A DNA stretch of 40,175 bases from JALGWA01 sp964604955 (GCA_964604955.1 CAZSBE010000014.1:1-40175); one strand, 5' to 3'. Counted from the stretch's first letter, positions 15,701-24,958 are shown. The notes: generated by a model not told the origin, from the letters alone. Translations and numbers: made by a program.

Positions 15701-18700
15701 ACCGTCAGGGAGTTAAGCGTGTCCGCCCGGTCGCCATTTATCGCCGGCCTGAAGGCGAACAGCGTCACCGAGGCGTCGCCCGGAGAAAGCGTCCGGCCCG
15801 AGACCGGAATGAGCTCATACTGGTCACGCACGGACCCGTCGACAATGAGCGGCGCGCCCCGCCTCACCGGCAGGTCGCCGTTCAGGTTGACTGTCCTGGC
15901 GAACGCGAAATCCGAATGCTCTTCCACGCTTACCTCGATGGTGTCCCCGTCGATTACCCCGAGCGGCAGATGGGACGTCACGAAGAAGTATGAAAGCGAT
16001 TCCGGAGGCAGCGATATGCTGAGACCGTCTATGTTGAGATTGCCGGCGTTGAAGTGACCGGCGGCGAGCAGCGAATCGCCGTCGAAGGACCGGCTGGCGT
16101 TGCTGTCGTAGTAAAGTGAGACCTGGCCGAGTTCGAAGTCGGCGAAGGCTGCGTCCGAGACCGTGCCCGTACGGTTTGAGAACCTGATGCCAGTCAGGTG
16201 ATGCGCCTGGTCCGCGTATCCGTTGTAAAGCGCGAATGTCAGCACCTGGGCGTTCGCCGCTCCCGGGTAGACTGTCGCCGCCTCCCTCGGTATCGATATG
16301 ACCGTTATGCGGTTTGCCGGCAGCACGAAGTGGGCTTCAGGGTTCCCGACGGCCTCGTCATCGGGGCCGTCCGTCCCCGACCAGTACGTGACGCCGTCCA
16401 CCGCTACCTCGAACCTCAGGCTCCCACCCGCAAAGTCACGCGGCACGATGTCCACTGTAACGAAGAACCGGTTTGGTCCCTCGTCGAGCGGATAAGAGAT
16501 GCCCGATATGCCCCAGGAACCGCCGGACAGCGACAGGGAGCCCAGCAGGACGTCATCGCCGCTGAATCCCGGCAGGCCTGCATCGGCCCAGAGCCTGACG
16601 GCTTCGAGCACGTCCTCGTCCAGCGCGCTGCCGGCATTTGCCACCGTTACGCTCTTGAGCACGTCGTCGCGATAGCCGTTTCTCGGCAGCGTGAAGTCGA
16701 GCACGAGTTCGTCGCTGTCGCCGCCATACAGGGTCGTGCCGGCGACGGGATTGACGCCCACCCGCGAGGCGGGGAAGATATCGATGGTGAAACTGTCCGG
16801 GTTCTTGACCGGGAAGGTGCCCGAGACAGCGGCGGACCGGTCGAAATCGACGTCTGCGGCCCGCGCTATTCCGAAATTGACCGTATTACCGTTCTTGCCC
16901 GTTGCGCTGCCGAGTGCGGCTTCGACGAAGACCCTGACGACACCGCCGTCAGCGGGCAGCCTGAGGCCGTCGGTATCGAATCTGATTGTGCCGTCTGAGA
17001 GGAACCCTGAGGCCACAAGGCTGTCCCCGGGACCCCGCACAGCCGCGTCTCCATCGCGGTCGAGCCAGAGCGACACGCTCTCGAACTGGCTGTCTATCTC
17101 GATCTGGCTGGCGCCGGCCGGGTCTGAAGCGTATGATGTGCAGAGGATCTCCTCGATGCCCACTGCCTGTGAATAGCCGTTTACGAATTCAAATGCTGCG
17201 ATAGGCTTTGTCTCGCCCCCCGGCACGAGAGTGCCGGCATGTATCTTGATGGCTCTCAGAGTGATGGAATCGAAGCTCACCACCGAGATGCTGCCGGCGG
17301 GGTCGACCCATGAGTCTATCGGGCCATCATTGTCGGAACCCATCTCCACCCCGTGCAGGGGCACTCCCAGCGAGATGGTGGCGCCGTCCGCCGGGTGGTC
17401 CGACAGGTTGCACGCCAGGTAGAAGCGGTTCATCTGGCCCGCGAGCGACGCGTTGATTCCACTCAGTTCCCACTGGTCGCCGGTGAAGGACATCTCGCCG
17501 ATTCTGGACTCGGCACCTGCGCCGCTCCACACATTGTCCCCGCTGTCCCGGTAGAGAACTAGCGAGTCTATGTCGAGCGTATCCGCCGAGCCGGCGTTGA
17601 ACACGGAGAAGATCTTGAGGATGTCCTGGCTGTAACCGTTGCGCGGGATGTCGACGGTGAGGGCGTTGAAGGTGCCCTGGCCCGGGGCGACCGTGGTCAG
17701 GTCGGAAGCCGTAAGCATGATCTGCCTCGCCACGAGGCCGTCAATGATACTGACGCCGAGCGAGTTGATGGTGTCGGGTCCCGCGACCGTCGAACCGTCA
17801 CCCGTTTCGATGTCCAGGCCCGGCAGCAGGAACAGGTCCAGAACGTCCCCGTCATGCGGGTGGTCGCTTATACGGGCCGAGACGAAGAAGGTGCGCCTGG
17901 AGCCCGGCCCTATGACATAGGGTTCAAGCGGGATAGTCGTTATACTTGCGGTGAAAGCGCCGGCTGCAATCCAGGTGTCGGCGCCGTCCAGCACGGAGTT
18001 CCCGTTGGCGTCAACGTAGATGTCGAGCGTGTCGATGTTGGTGCGGACCTGCGTTTGCGTGCCCGCGCCGCTGGAGGCGTCACGCACGCTGATGCTTGCG
18101 ATGCTCTCGGCCCCGTTGAAGGCATTGGAGATGCGCAGCGCGAGCATAGGTGACATCGCGTCGCCGGCGTTCACCATATGGTTGCCGATAGGGATCTCGT
18201 CGGCAGTGGGCACTTCAACGACAATCATGCCCGTCGTATCACCTGCGCCCGTGATCGGACTCGTGGCGGCGATATATCCGACGCCCGGGGCAAGGGCGGT
18301 GAACTCACCGGATGAGGTTATCTGGCCGATGCCGCCCAGGACCTCCCAGTCGAGCGCGCCCGGACTCACGGGCTCATATACCGCGTCGAAGCCTGATGCG
18401 ATGAACTGGACGTCGCCGCTCACTCTAACGGAGGCCGTATCGGGCGTGACTAGCAGGTAAACCAGGTTATTGGAGAGGACCGTGACCACGCGGTTGGTGT
18501 CGGCCAGGGCGCCGATACTGCTTGTCGCGGCCACGCGGCCCGACCCCGGGATGAGGCCCGTGAATAGCCCCGCCGGGCTGATGGTGCCGACATCTCCGAT
18601 CACATCCCAGACCAGGCTGCCCACATCAGCGGCATTGCCATAGGCGTCCACACCCGTTGCCGTGAATTGCTGCTGGCCGCTCAGTGGGACTTCCGCCGAG

Positions 18701-21700
18701 TCCGGGGCGACTTCGATACGGTCAAGCGCGCCGGGGAGCACGACGATGGGTCCCGTCGAGTCGGAAAGCCCGCCGCCCGAACACGAGATTGCCCCCGTCC
18801 CGGCGGCACTCGCCGTGAAAAGCCCGGTGCCCGATATACTGCCGATGCCCCCGATTACCTCCCACGCATCGACGGCGACCGGCGATGCCGGGTTCCAGTC
18901 GGCATCGTAAGTCGTCGTCGTGAACTGTATGGAATTGCCCGCAGTCGTGGTCCCGGTATCGGGCTCGGCAACCAGCTTTGCCGGCGCGCCCGCAACACAG
19001 GTGATTGTGCCGGTAGTATCCGACATTCCCGGCGCGAATCTCGCCCTGACCCTGCCCGTACCCGTCCTGGACAGCGTGAGGCTGGTGAAGGGCGTGGGAC
19101 CCGCCTGAACGGTTCCGATAGGTTCATCGCTGATCATGTACCATGCGGCGGCGGCATCGCCGATGAGGTTGTTGCCGGAGTCGTAGCCGCGGCAGTACAT
19201 CATCGTCCCGTCACTGTCGGTGGTGAGCGTCGTATCTCCCACAGCTGCACCGCCCTGCCATTCAATCCGGACGTAGCTCAGGGTGCCGCTCGTTATTACC
19301 GTTACCGCACTCGAATCCGCCACATAATGCAGGGTCCCGAGCGGGAGGTGGAGCGTGGCTGTGACGTAGTAGACCGGAGGTGAAGGGCTGTTACCGGCTG
19401 TGTAGTCGCCCGTGCCCGTAACCGAACCTGACGGGTCACTGGTCGACCAGTCGGACTCGACGCTGTAATCACCCACGAAGTTGGAGTCCGCGTCGTAACC
19501 GAATGCCGAGAACTTGAATGATGAGTCCTGGACCACGATCTGGGACGAAGGCGTTACATCTATATATACCACGTCACCGGGCACGACGGTGATGGTATCG
19601 GTCAGCGCCTCGAAGCCCAGGTTGCTCCACACTCTGATCCGGCCATAGCCGGCCGTGACGGCGGTGAAGAGACCCGTGCCGTCGACATCGCCTATCCCGC
19701 CCTGCACGGACCAGGAGAGCGTTCCGACTTCGGTCACCGGCAGGCCGTTGCCGTCGAAGGCCGTCGCGATGAATTGGCGGGTCGAGTCGGCGGAAATCGT
19801 GCACTTGTAAGGGGTGATCGCGAGGCCCGCGAGCGCCCCGGGTACCACGACCACAGGGCCCGTGGTATCGGCGAGGCCTCCGCCGGTTGCGACCACGAAG
19901 CCCGTGCCCACGGCGGCGGGCGTAAAGAGCCCGGCGGCCGTAATCGTTCCTATTCCGCCGAGGACGCTCCACTCGGGTTCGACCTGCGGCACCGTGGCAT
20001 TGCCGTCCGCGTCCACGGATGCGCAGTCGAAGTCCAGCGTGCTGTCCGCCGATATAACCGCCGAGTCCGGGCTTACTATGAGGGCGGCTGGTTCCCCCGG
20101 ATTGCAGGTGATAACGCCCGACATGCCCTGAATCGATAGTGTATGCGTGGCCAGCAGCCTGCCCACCCCGGGGGTGTGCATGGCCAGGGTGGCGGACGCG
20201 CCGAACTGGGGAGAGAAGTCGCATATGGGGTCTCCGGTCACCGTCCACGTGGCGACCTGGTCGCCGATGAGGCCTCCGGCAGAGTCGTAGCCCCGACAGT
20301 ATACGACCATGCCGTCATCATCCGTGGTGAACACAGTATCCGGAACGGGCGTGCCGTCCTGCCACTCCACCCGCACGTATCTCAGCGAGCCGTCCGATAT
20401 GATCGTTACCACGCTCGTATCGGCAAACCCTGTATATTGGGCTATTACCAGGTAGTCCGGTGGAGAGACGTCGGTGCCCGCGGTGTAGACACCCTGGGTG
20501 GTGATTCCGCCCGACGGGTCCGTGGTGCTCCAGTCGACAATCGTCGTCAGCACCGATACGAAATTGGAGTCGGCGTCGTAGGCCTTGACCACGAAGGTCG
20601 TGGTTCTCTCCTCGATGACCGTCGCGTAATCCGGGGTGACGTTTATGAAGGCTATGTCGCCGGACACGACCCTTATGAGGCCGGTGGTGTCGGCCAGGCC
20701 GCCGCTTGAGGCGATTATCTTGCCGTCGCCCTTATTCTTCGGCGTGAAAAGCCCTTCAGCGTCGATCTTGCCTATGCCTCCGAATACACGCCAATCGGGG
20801 ATGATCTGAGGGGCAGTCGGATTTCCGTCAGCATCGTACGAGACACAGTAGAACTGCAGCGTACTGTCCGAGGATACGGTCGCCTCGTCCGGCGACACTG
20901 CGAGCCGGGCCGGCTCTCCGGCGACGCAGGTGATGATGCCCGTGGTGTCGGCAATGGAATCACTGTAGGTCGCGACGATAAGGCCGGTGCCCGGCCGCGA
21001 GAGCGCGAGCGTCGTGTAGGCGCTGGGCCCGGGCGATACAGCGCCTATCGAGTCCTCGCCCAGGATCGACCATATGGCCGGAACATAGCCGCGGGGCTCG
21101 CCGCCATCTCTGTAGCCCCGGCAGTAGATCCTGGTCGTATCAATGTCCGTTGCCAGCGTGGTGTCTCCAAAGATACTGCCGCCCGGTGTTTCCACCTGCA
21201 CGTAGTTCAGCGAGGAGACAATGACAACCGAAGCCGAATCGGAGGCCCCGCCATAGGCCGCCGTCACATAACACACGGGCGGCGCGAGCGAATCGGGGGC
21301 CGTGTACAGGCCTCCCGAAGTGATGGAGCACCCCGCTCCGCATTCCGACACGCCCCAGGTAGCCGAGCCCGTCAGGTCGGCGACGTAATTGGAGTCGCTG
21401 TCATAACCGTAGGCCTTGTACTGATATGTTTCGGCCTCGACTATGACATTATCCTCGGGGATGACGTCGATCCAGGCGATGTCCCCGGGGATGACCGTAA
21501 TGGTATCGGTCCCCGCGCTCTTGCCGAGGTCGCTTGTGACTTTGATAAACCCGTGGCCCGCGCGCACGGCGTCGAACAGCCCCGTGGCGTCGATGGTACC
21601 GATGCCGCCAAGAACCTGCCACGTAAGCACGCCCGGGTCTGGAACCGGGTTGCCCCTGGTGTCCTCGCCTGTAACGGTGAACCGGCGCGTCGAATCAGCG

Positions 21701-24288
21701 GAGAGGGTGTCCCGCATGGGGCTAACGAAGAGAGCAGAAAGGGCGCCGGGCACCACGGTCATGGTCTCTGACGTGTCCGCCAGCCCGTACTCGGTGGCGG
21801 TGACGACTATCTCGCCCGTGCCCGCGTATTGCGGCGTGAACGTCCCACCCGCGTCAATCAAACCCGATGAAAAGGTATGTGACCAGGACAGGGCTCCGGG
21901 ATCGATCTGGTGACCCACGTCGGTGGTTGCCGTCACGGTGAACTTGTAGGTCGAATCCGCATACATGGGGTCATAGAAGGGAGAGATCTCGATATTGCTG
22001 AGCGACGGCGGCGAGTCGCAGTCGCCGTCGAACTGGATCTGGATATTGTCGAAGTACACCCAGCCGGCTATATCCGGGGACGAATTGGTGATGAACCGGA
22101 CCCGTGTGTCCTCAACGATGTAATCCGAAATGTCATGGAGCATGGGGATACACTCGGGGTCCATCCCGTTTCCGATGACCTGGAGGTCGTCCCAGGTGAA
22201 GCCCCCGTCGCCCGATACCTGGACGAGCGCAGGCTGGCTCGCGACGTAGCCATCCTCAGGGTGGCGCCTGTAGTTGTAGGATAGATAGGCATGGGTCGCT
22301 CCGCCCAGGTCCGCCTGGCGCCACGCGCCGAAGTTAATGGGGGTCGAGTTCCAGGAGCCGCCGAGCCGCAGGCAGTAAGGCGTCGGGCAGCAGCCCGCGT
22401 AGTCCCTCACCGCGACGAGGCCGGCACTCGGGCCGTCACCCTCGCCGAGCTCGCTCCACGGCCCGCTCCAGAGCTGCGCGCCGTCGTTATTGCCGTAGAC
22501 CGGTGCATTGAACTCATCCCGCACGGCCCTCGGGCATGACTCCAGCGCCCCCATGTCGGGGGCATCGCCCACGTAAGGGTAGTCCGTGTATATGCCGGCG
22601 TCTATGGCCGGCGAGCCGTAGCCCAGGTAGAAGTTGTCTCCGAGAGGGTCGACGAGCAGAGGGTCTTCCGATATTCCGCCGGCCGAGTCCGCAACGCCGC
22701 CGCTATAAGATGCAGACTGCCAGTCCCAGACGTCGTTGTACCCGCAGACGTTCCCGGCGTCCCCGCTGATGCCGTTATAGTTGGTTGCCGTTATGTTGTT
22801 GAAGATGCGGGCCGTCGTGACGCCTTCGGCAACATGAATGCCGGAAGCGCCATTGGCGTTCAGCGTGTTCCCGATGTACCGGTTGTACCCGGCGCCGTCG
22901 CGGTTCAATATCCCGTCCGAACCTGTGAGGAACAGGATGTTCTTCCTCACTATATTGTGACTTCCCCGGATATCTATCCCGTTATCATCGAAGAAGTGGA
23001 TGTAGCAACCCGTGACGAGGCATGAATCCCCGTCCAGCCAGATTCCGTCCCGCCGCGAATTCGTAAGCTCCAGGCCCTCAATGACAACGTGATCGCCGCC
23101 TGAGATAACCGCCGGGTTCCAGGCGTAATTCAGGTCCACGATGGCGCGCCCCTGGCCCAGCCTCCTGTAGGTGACCTTGAGATCTGCGGTCCCGGACGTC
23201 GCCAGGTCGACCGGCTCTATGAGCGAATAAAGGCCCGGAAGGACGTTGACCGTGTCCCCCGCGACGAGAATGCCCTTGTTGTCCCCGTTATCAATCGACG
23301 CCCACGCCGCTCCCGGCGAGAGGCCATCGTTGTCGTCATCTCCCAGGTGCGAAACGTAATAATTAGTGGGCACATGCGGTTCGTATTCCAGCGCGCCTAT
23401 GTCGGGCGCCAGGCCGGAGTAGGGGTAGCCCAGATCAAGGCCCGCGTCTATGCAGAGGGAGCCCGGCCGGAGGTTGAAGTCGCCGGCTGCCGCGGCCGTG
23501 AAACGCGGGTCCACCGAGATGCTGCCGCCGTCGTCCGAAGCGCCGCCATCATAATCGCTGGCATTGGCCCAGACGTCGTTATACATGCAGACGTTGTCCG
23601 CGTCTCCGTCAATCCCGGGGTCGTTACCGACGATGATATTGTTTATGACCTGCGCATCTTTCTCTTTGAGGTCGAAACCATGCTTGGCGTTCTGGTAAAC
23701 CGTATTGCCGAAGTAGAGACTGTGGGATCCGCCCTCGTTCCTGAAACCCTCCTTCTCGGAAAACGCGGCGATGTTCCGGAGGAAGAGACAGCCGTCCCCT
23801 TCGACCCTGAAGCACTCCTTGCCGGTATGGTGTACGTAGCATTCGGTCACAATGCAGGAGTCCCCCTTGACCTTCATGCCCTCATCGCTCGTGCCCGTTA
23901 TGACGAAGCCCTGGATGAACGCATTGTCGCCTTCCACCTCGAGGATGGTCCCGGACTCGCCGCCCATGTCCAGAAAGGCCTCGCCGCCTCCCAGCCTGCG
24001 GTAGGTGATCATGTCCGTGGATGTGCCGTCGGTCGCCAGTGTGAGCGGGTCAGTGATGAGGTAAGTTCCAGGAAGCACGTTCACGGTGTCGCCGGGAACC
24101 AGGAGCTCCTTCTGGTCGCCGTTATCGATAGTCGCCCAGGCGGCGCCCTCCGACAAGCCGTCATTGTCATTGTCGCCCGTCGAGGAGACATAGTAATTCG
24201 TAGCCGCCGACGTCGCTCCCGCGGAGAGCAGCATCAAGACAGCAACAGCCCCGATTAATCGCATCGTATTGGCACACCCCTGGCACAT
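12733..24288 (-). CDS. Giant secreted modular protein: beta-helices, ~14 Ig-like modules, beta-sandwich repeats, FlgD/T9SS-like C-terminus
   Basis: The 3851-residue frame starts at ATG 24288; ATG 24264 (AGGGG 11 nt upstream) is an alternative that gives a tighter signal peptide (MRLIGAVAVLMLLSAGATSAA). Two parallel beta-helix units follow (~29-300 and ~308-580), both beginning 'TNYYVS..GD.DNDGLS'. A jelly-roll-like domain spans ~586-755. About 14 Ig-like (Big-type) modules run from ~759 to ~2020, in a higher-order A-B-C-D pattern. Six beta-sandwich modules with Asp-rich loops such as 'VDANGNSVLDGAD' (~2025-2970) may bind calcium. A CARDB-like domain and about four further modules follow (~2974-3745). 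The end (~3751-3851) has 'NYPNPFNP' and 'GTYLCRI', typical of FlgD-like/type-IX sorting domains. A surface or secreted adhesin is most likely; no enzyme motif is seen. First gene of the six-gene operon. Confidence 0.92.
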   Translation of the reverse strand: MCQGCANTMRLIGAVAVLMLLSAGATSAATNYYVSSTGDNDNDGLSEGAAWATIDNGDQKELLVPGDTVNVLPGTYLITDPLTLATDGTSTDMITYRRLGGGEAFLDMGGESGTILEVEGDNAFIQGFVITGTSDEGMKVKGDSCIVTECYVHHTGKECFRVEGDGCLFLRNIAAFSEKEGFRNEGGSHSLYFGNTVYQNAKHGFDLKEKDAQVINNIIVGNDPGIDGDADNVCMYNDVWANASDYDGGASDDGGSISVDPRFTAAAAGDFNLRPGSLCIDAGLDLGYPYSGLAPDIGALEYEPHVPTNYYVSHLGDDDNDGLSPGAAWASIDNGDNKGILVAGDTVNVLPGLYSLIEPVDLATSGTADLKVTYRRLGQGRAIVDLNYAWNPAVISGGDHVVIEGLELTNSRRDGIWLDGDSCLVTGCYIHFFDDNGIDIRGSHNIVRKNILFLTGSDGILNRDGAGYNRYIGNTLNANGASGIHVAEGVTTARIFNNITATNYNGISGDAGNVCGYNDVWDWQSASYSGGVADSAGGISEDPLLVDPLGDNFYLGYGSPAIDAGIYTDYPYVGDAPDMGALESCPRAVRDEFNAPVYGNNDGAQLWSGPWSELGEGDGPSAGLVAVRDYAGCCPTPYCLRLGGSWNSTPINFGAWRQADLGGATHAYLSYNYRRHPEDGYVASQPALVQVSGDGGFTWDDLQVIGNGMDPECIPMLHDISDYIVEDTRVRFITNSSPDIAGWVYFDNIQIQFDGDCDSPPSLSNIEISPFYDPMYADSTYKFTVTATTDVGHQIDPGALSWSHTFSSGLIDAGGTFTPQYAGTGEIVVTATEYGLADTSETMTVVPGALSALFVSPMRDTLSADSTRRFTVTGEDTRGNPVPDPGVLTWQVLGGIGTIDATGLFDAVRAGHGFIKVTSDLGKSAGTDTITVIPGDIAWIDVIPEDNVIVEAETYQYKAYGYDSDSNYVADLTGSATWGVSECGAGCSITSGGLYTAPDSLAPPVCYVTAAYGGASDSASVVIVSSLNYVQVETPGGSIFGDTTLATDIDTTRIYCRGYRDGGEPRGYVPAIWSILGEDSIGAVSPGPSAYTTLALSRPGTGLIVATYSDSIADTTGIITCVAGEPARLAVSPDEATVSSDSTLQFYCVSYDADGNPTAPQIIPDWRVFGGIGKIDAEGLFTPKNKGDGKIIASSGGLADTTGLIRVVSGDIAFINVTPDYATVIEERTTTFVVKAYDADSNFVSVLTTIVDWSTTDPSGGITTQGVYTAGTDVSPPDYLVIAQYTGFADTSVVTIISDGSLRYVRVEWQDGTPVPDTVFTTDDDGMVVYCRGYDSAGGLIGDQVATWTVTGDPICDFSPQFGASATLAMHTPGVGRLLATHTLSIQGMSGVITCNPGEPAALIVSPDSAVISADSTLDFDCASVDADGNATVPQVEPEWSVLGGIGTITAAGLFTPAAVGTGFVVATGGGLADTTGPVVVVPGALAGLAITPYKCTISADSTRQFIATAFDGNGLPVTEVGTLSWSVQGGIGDVDGTGLFTAVTAGYGRIRVWSNLGFEALTDTITVVPGDVVYIDVTPSSQIVVQDSSFKFSAFGYDADSNFVGDYSVESDWSTSDPSGSVTGTGDYTAGNSPSPPVYYVTATLHLPLGTLHYVADSSAVTVITSGTLSYVRIEWQGGAAVGDTTLTTDSDGTMMYCRGYDSGNNLIGDAAAAWYMISDEPIGTVQAGPTPFTSLTLSRTGTGRVRARFAPGMSDTTGTITCVAGAPAKLVAEPDTGTTTAGNSIQFTTTTYDADWNPASPVAVDAWEVIGGIGSISGTGLFTASAAGTGAISCSGGGLSDSTGPIVVLPGALDRIEVAPDSAEVPLSGQQQFTATGVDAYGNAADVGSLVWDVIGDVGTISPAGLFTGLIPGSGRVAATSSIGALADTNRVVTVLSNNLVYLLVTPDTASVRVSGDVQFIASGFDAVYEPVSPGALDWEVLGGIGQITSSGEFTALAPGVGYIAATSPITGAGDTTGMIVVEVPTADEIPIGNHMVNAGDAMSPMLALRISNAFNGAESIASISVRDASSGAGTQTQVRTNIDTLDIYVDANGNSVLDGADTWIAAGAFTASITTIPLEPYVIGPGSRRTFFVSARISDHPHDGDVLDLFLLPGLDIETGDGSTVAGPDTINSLGVSIIDGLVARQIMLTASDLTTVAPGQGTFNALTVDIPRNGYSQDILKIFSVFNAGSADTLDIDSLVLYRDSGDNVWSGAGAESRIGEMSFTGDQWELSGINASLAGQMNRFYLACNLSDHPADGATISLGVPLHGVEMGSDNDGPIDSWVDPAGSISVVSFDSITLRAIKIHAGTLVPGGETKPIAAFEFVNGYSQAVGIEEILCTSYASDPAGASQIEIDSQFESVSLWLDRDGDAAVRGPGDSLVASGFLSDGTIRFDTDGLRLPADGGVVRVFVEAALGSATGKNGNTVNFGIARAADVDFDRSAAVSGTFPVKNPDSFTIDIFPASRVGVNPVAGTTLYGGDSDELVLDFTLPRNGYRDDVLKSVTVANAGSALDEDVLEAVRLWADAGLPGFSGDDVLLGSLSLSGGSWGISGISYPLDEGPNRFFVTVDIVPRDFAGGSLRFEVAVDGVTYWSGTDGPDDEAVGNPEAHFVLPANRITVISIPREAATVYPGAANAQVLTFALYNGYADQAHHLTGIRFSNRTGTVSDAAFADFELGQVSLYYDSNASRSFDGDSLLAAGHFNAGNLNIDGLSISLPPESLSYFFVTSHLPLGVIDGDTIEVSVEEHSDFAFARTVNLNGDLPVRRGAPLIVDGSVRDQYELIPVSGRTLSPGDASVTLFAFRPAINGDRADTLNSLTVVNSGSAGWADITNLKLWVDQNGDGEWQPADRMSGTFSYADGRWTVNGMEIVVDGRAPAMFLTGDVAIGAAPNSSFRAVVPVGGFQYASRNDGPVDTPLVSEQMFVISSSGLRVTYELQRTRYSVGQEINLKVHVTNILPSYLENIYCEATVVGDPGVLEIEGVNAGPADLESGQTAHFEYDYTAADHGEVFWQLKAFSSVEPESSATVETERVEVQTVPTGVIVQMISSIPTAVTRGQSHVFPLSVRYHHAGISPLCAPVRLDSLRVDVKNGLGQGQAAGDVFERMVLAVGYTNIAIVESFGSGSSVLLEFVEPAVISPGEEQILSLRVDIDSSAVATAFALSLESQNSVRFRDSNTGIEVPVDPSVIFPLKTASCAINDPTRHLAVSHLPLLGGQANYGQEHVALMQVILRHYGATGNSQIKFTGLSFEFTDAVGSPLYAADLVESVRFLEHQTPLGELDAFDPTVTLVTLWFTSPLVVSPGQADTVKIEATLKDESPYACFGLSICDSSRFVLRDLSSGSTVPAIADTAGGVVQPVFPMTSGVAELMRPASSPGICLSSRLPESIIAGDDSVPLVRLSVDYDAGDAYSSVLVTSVKVSVIDTLARSLDPYQLFDRTGFAVSGGPAHYASSIEVQGGYTVFRFGDGGLAVAPGENVAIDLLADIEADAPYDHFLIRLHDASMIGIVDATDPARKPGTEWAPGCDSAFPFETACTGIYLPAGTPALEMVPVAARIGVPGEKGITVFIGDLRYETSSPQGDLVLVNLTGNVLRRTASGDEPFAAADVFSAVHLLSGDVVMGTDSAFAGTGIVLCPGAEYVIARGTEHTLKIACDLRPHAEAGNYLIEFETAAFMTLADRHLDTTAHPDVPGAGFPLRSAEISIASDNLSGSFTNYPNPFNPSRGEETTIGFYIDESARVDIEIFTITGDLVKKVAYDSERSQGAHQEDTWAGLNAENLAVLPGTYLCRITAAYASGRVESCRRKVMVIR

Positions 24289-24338
24289 AAGCGACTCTCT
24301 TCTGGATTTATCGGCTCACCGCCCGCCCGTATTAGCCC

Positions 24339-24366
24339 AAAAAGGCCGGAAATAGGGTCGGCTTTT
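24339..24366. terminator. A/T-flanked hairpin in the giant operon's leader
   Basis: Between the divergent giant gene and small secreted gene is AAAA-GgCCG (24340-24348, one bulged G), a 10-nt spacer and CGGC-TTTT (24359-24366). On the minus strand the stem is followed by TTTTT and lies 51-75 nt before the giant gene's start, so it could attenuate that operon. It could equally act on the plus strand. It is short, so confidence is modest. Confidence 0.4.
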
Positions 24367-24393
24367 ACGCAAAAACCTCAGGGCCCGCGAGCG

Positions 24394-24423
24394 TGGACAG
24401 CGGAGCGTAATCTGTGATATAAT
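24394..24423 (+). promoter_or_regulatory. Sigma-70-like promoter for the small secreted protein
   Basis: TGGACA (24394-24399), 18 bp, then a perfect TATAAT (24418-24423). The predicted start of transcription at about 24430 falls directly before AGGAGGGG and the ATG at 24439, which leaves almost no 5' leader. Confidence 0.65.
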
Positions 24424-24438
24424 TAAGCCGAGGAGGGG

Positions 24439-24795
24439 ATGAACCTGAACAGAGTCTGTGCCATTCTGATCGTTCTGCTAATTTGGGCGGCCTCTACTCC
24501 GGCTTGCGGCTCCGGCGGTATCGCCCGCCAGAGAGTGACGCTCGAGGTGGTGGAGGTGGTTGAGATTGGTAGCGGCTCTCTATCCGGGATTGGACCTGCC
24601 GCCGGTGAGGACCAGCCTGTGGCCGAAGAGACGGGGTTCACAGAAGCGCCGCTCGTCGTTTCGCCTGAAGGATTTCACGGCAAGATCACGGTGACGTCCG
24701 AGCCCGGGGCGGCGGTGGAGGTAAGTGTCGAGGCGCGTTCCGGGAGCGGCGAATATCCCCGGACTTGTGTAAGGCTCACGCTCACCGACCCCTAG
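24439..24795 (+). CDS. Small exported protein of unknown function
   Basis: The 118-residue product starts with a signal peptide (MNLNRVCAILIVLLIWAAST, cleavage perhaps after 'STPACG'). The rest is predicted beta-rich with strands such as 'QRVTLEVVEVVEI' and 'GKITVTSEPGAAVEVSVEARS', and two cysteines in the mature part or near the cleavage site. This resembles small all-beta secreted subunits, but I do not recognise a family. AGGAGGGG directly abuts the ATG, with only 2 nt between AGGAGG and the start, so initiation may be unusual. It is expressed alone from a strong-looking promoter and diverges from the giant-protein operon. Confidence 0.72.
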   Translation: MNLNRVCAILIVLLIWAASTPACGSGGIARQRVTLEVVEVVEIGSGSLSGIGPAAGEDQPVAEETGFTEAPLVVSPEGFHGKITVTSEPGAAVEVSVEARSGSGEYPRTCVRLTLTDP

Positions 24796-24880
24796 ACGGC
24801 GAACCGGGCCTAGTTATTGCACCACGCCGGCATCATCTCCATGAAATCGCCATCATGGACCGAACCGGCTCCCTCATCGC

Positions 24881-24897
24881 CAGGGCCGCGGGCCCTG
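24881..24897 (+). terminator. Perfect GC hairpin after the small secreted gene
   Basis: CAGGGCC-GCG-GGCCCTG is a perfect 7-bp stem with a 3-nt loop, 85 nt after the stop of the small secreted gene and 62 nt before the next promoter. No U-tract follows. Between 24796 and 24958 I see nothing else that looks coding. Confidence 0.4.
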
Positions 24898-24958
24898 CCT
24901 GCCGTTTGGAGGGCGGGGCCATCTCCACCGCGATTTTTCCTGCGTAGGCGCCAAAAGG

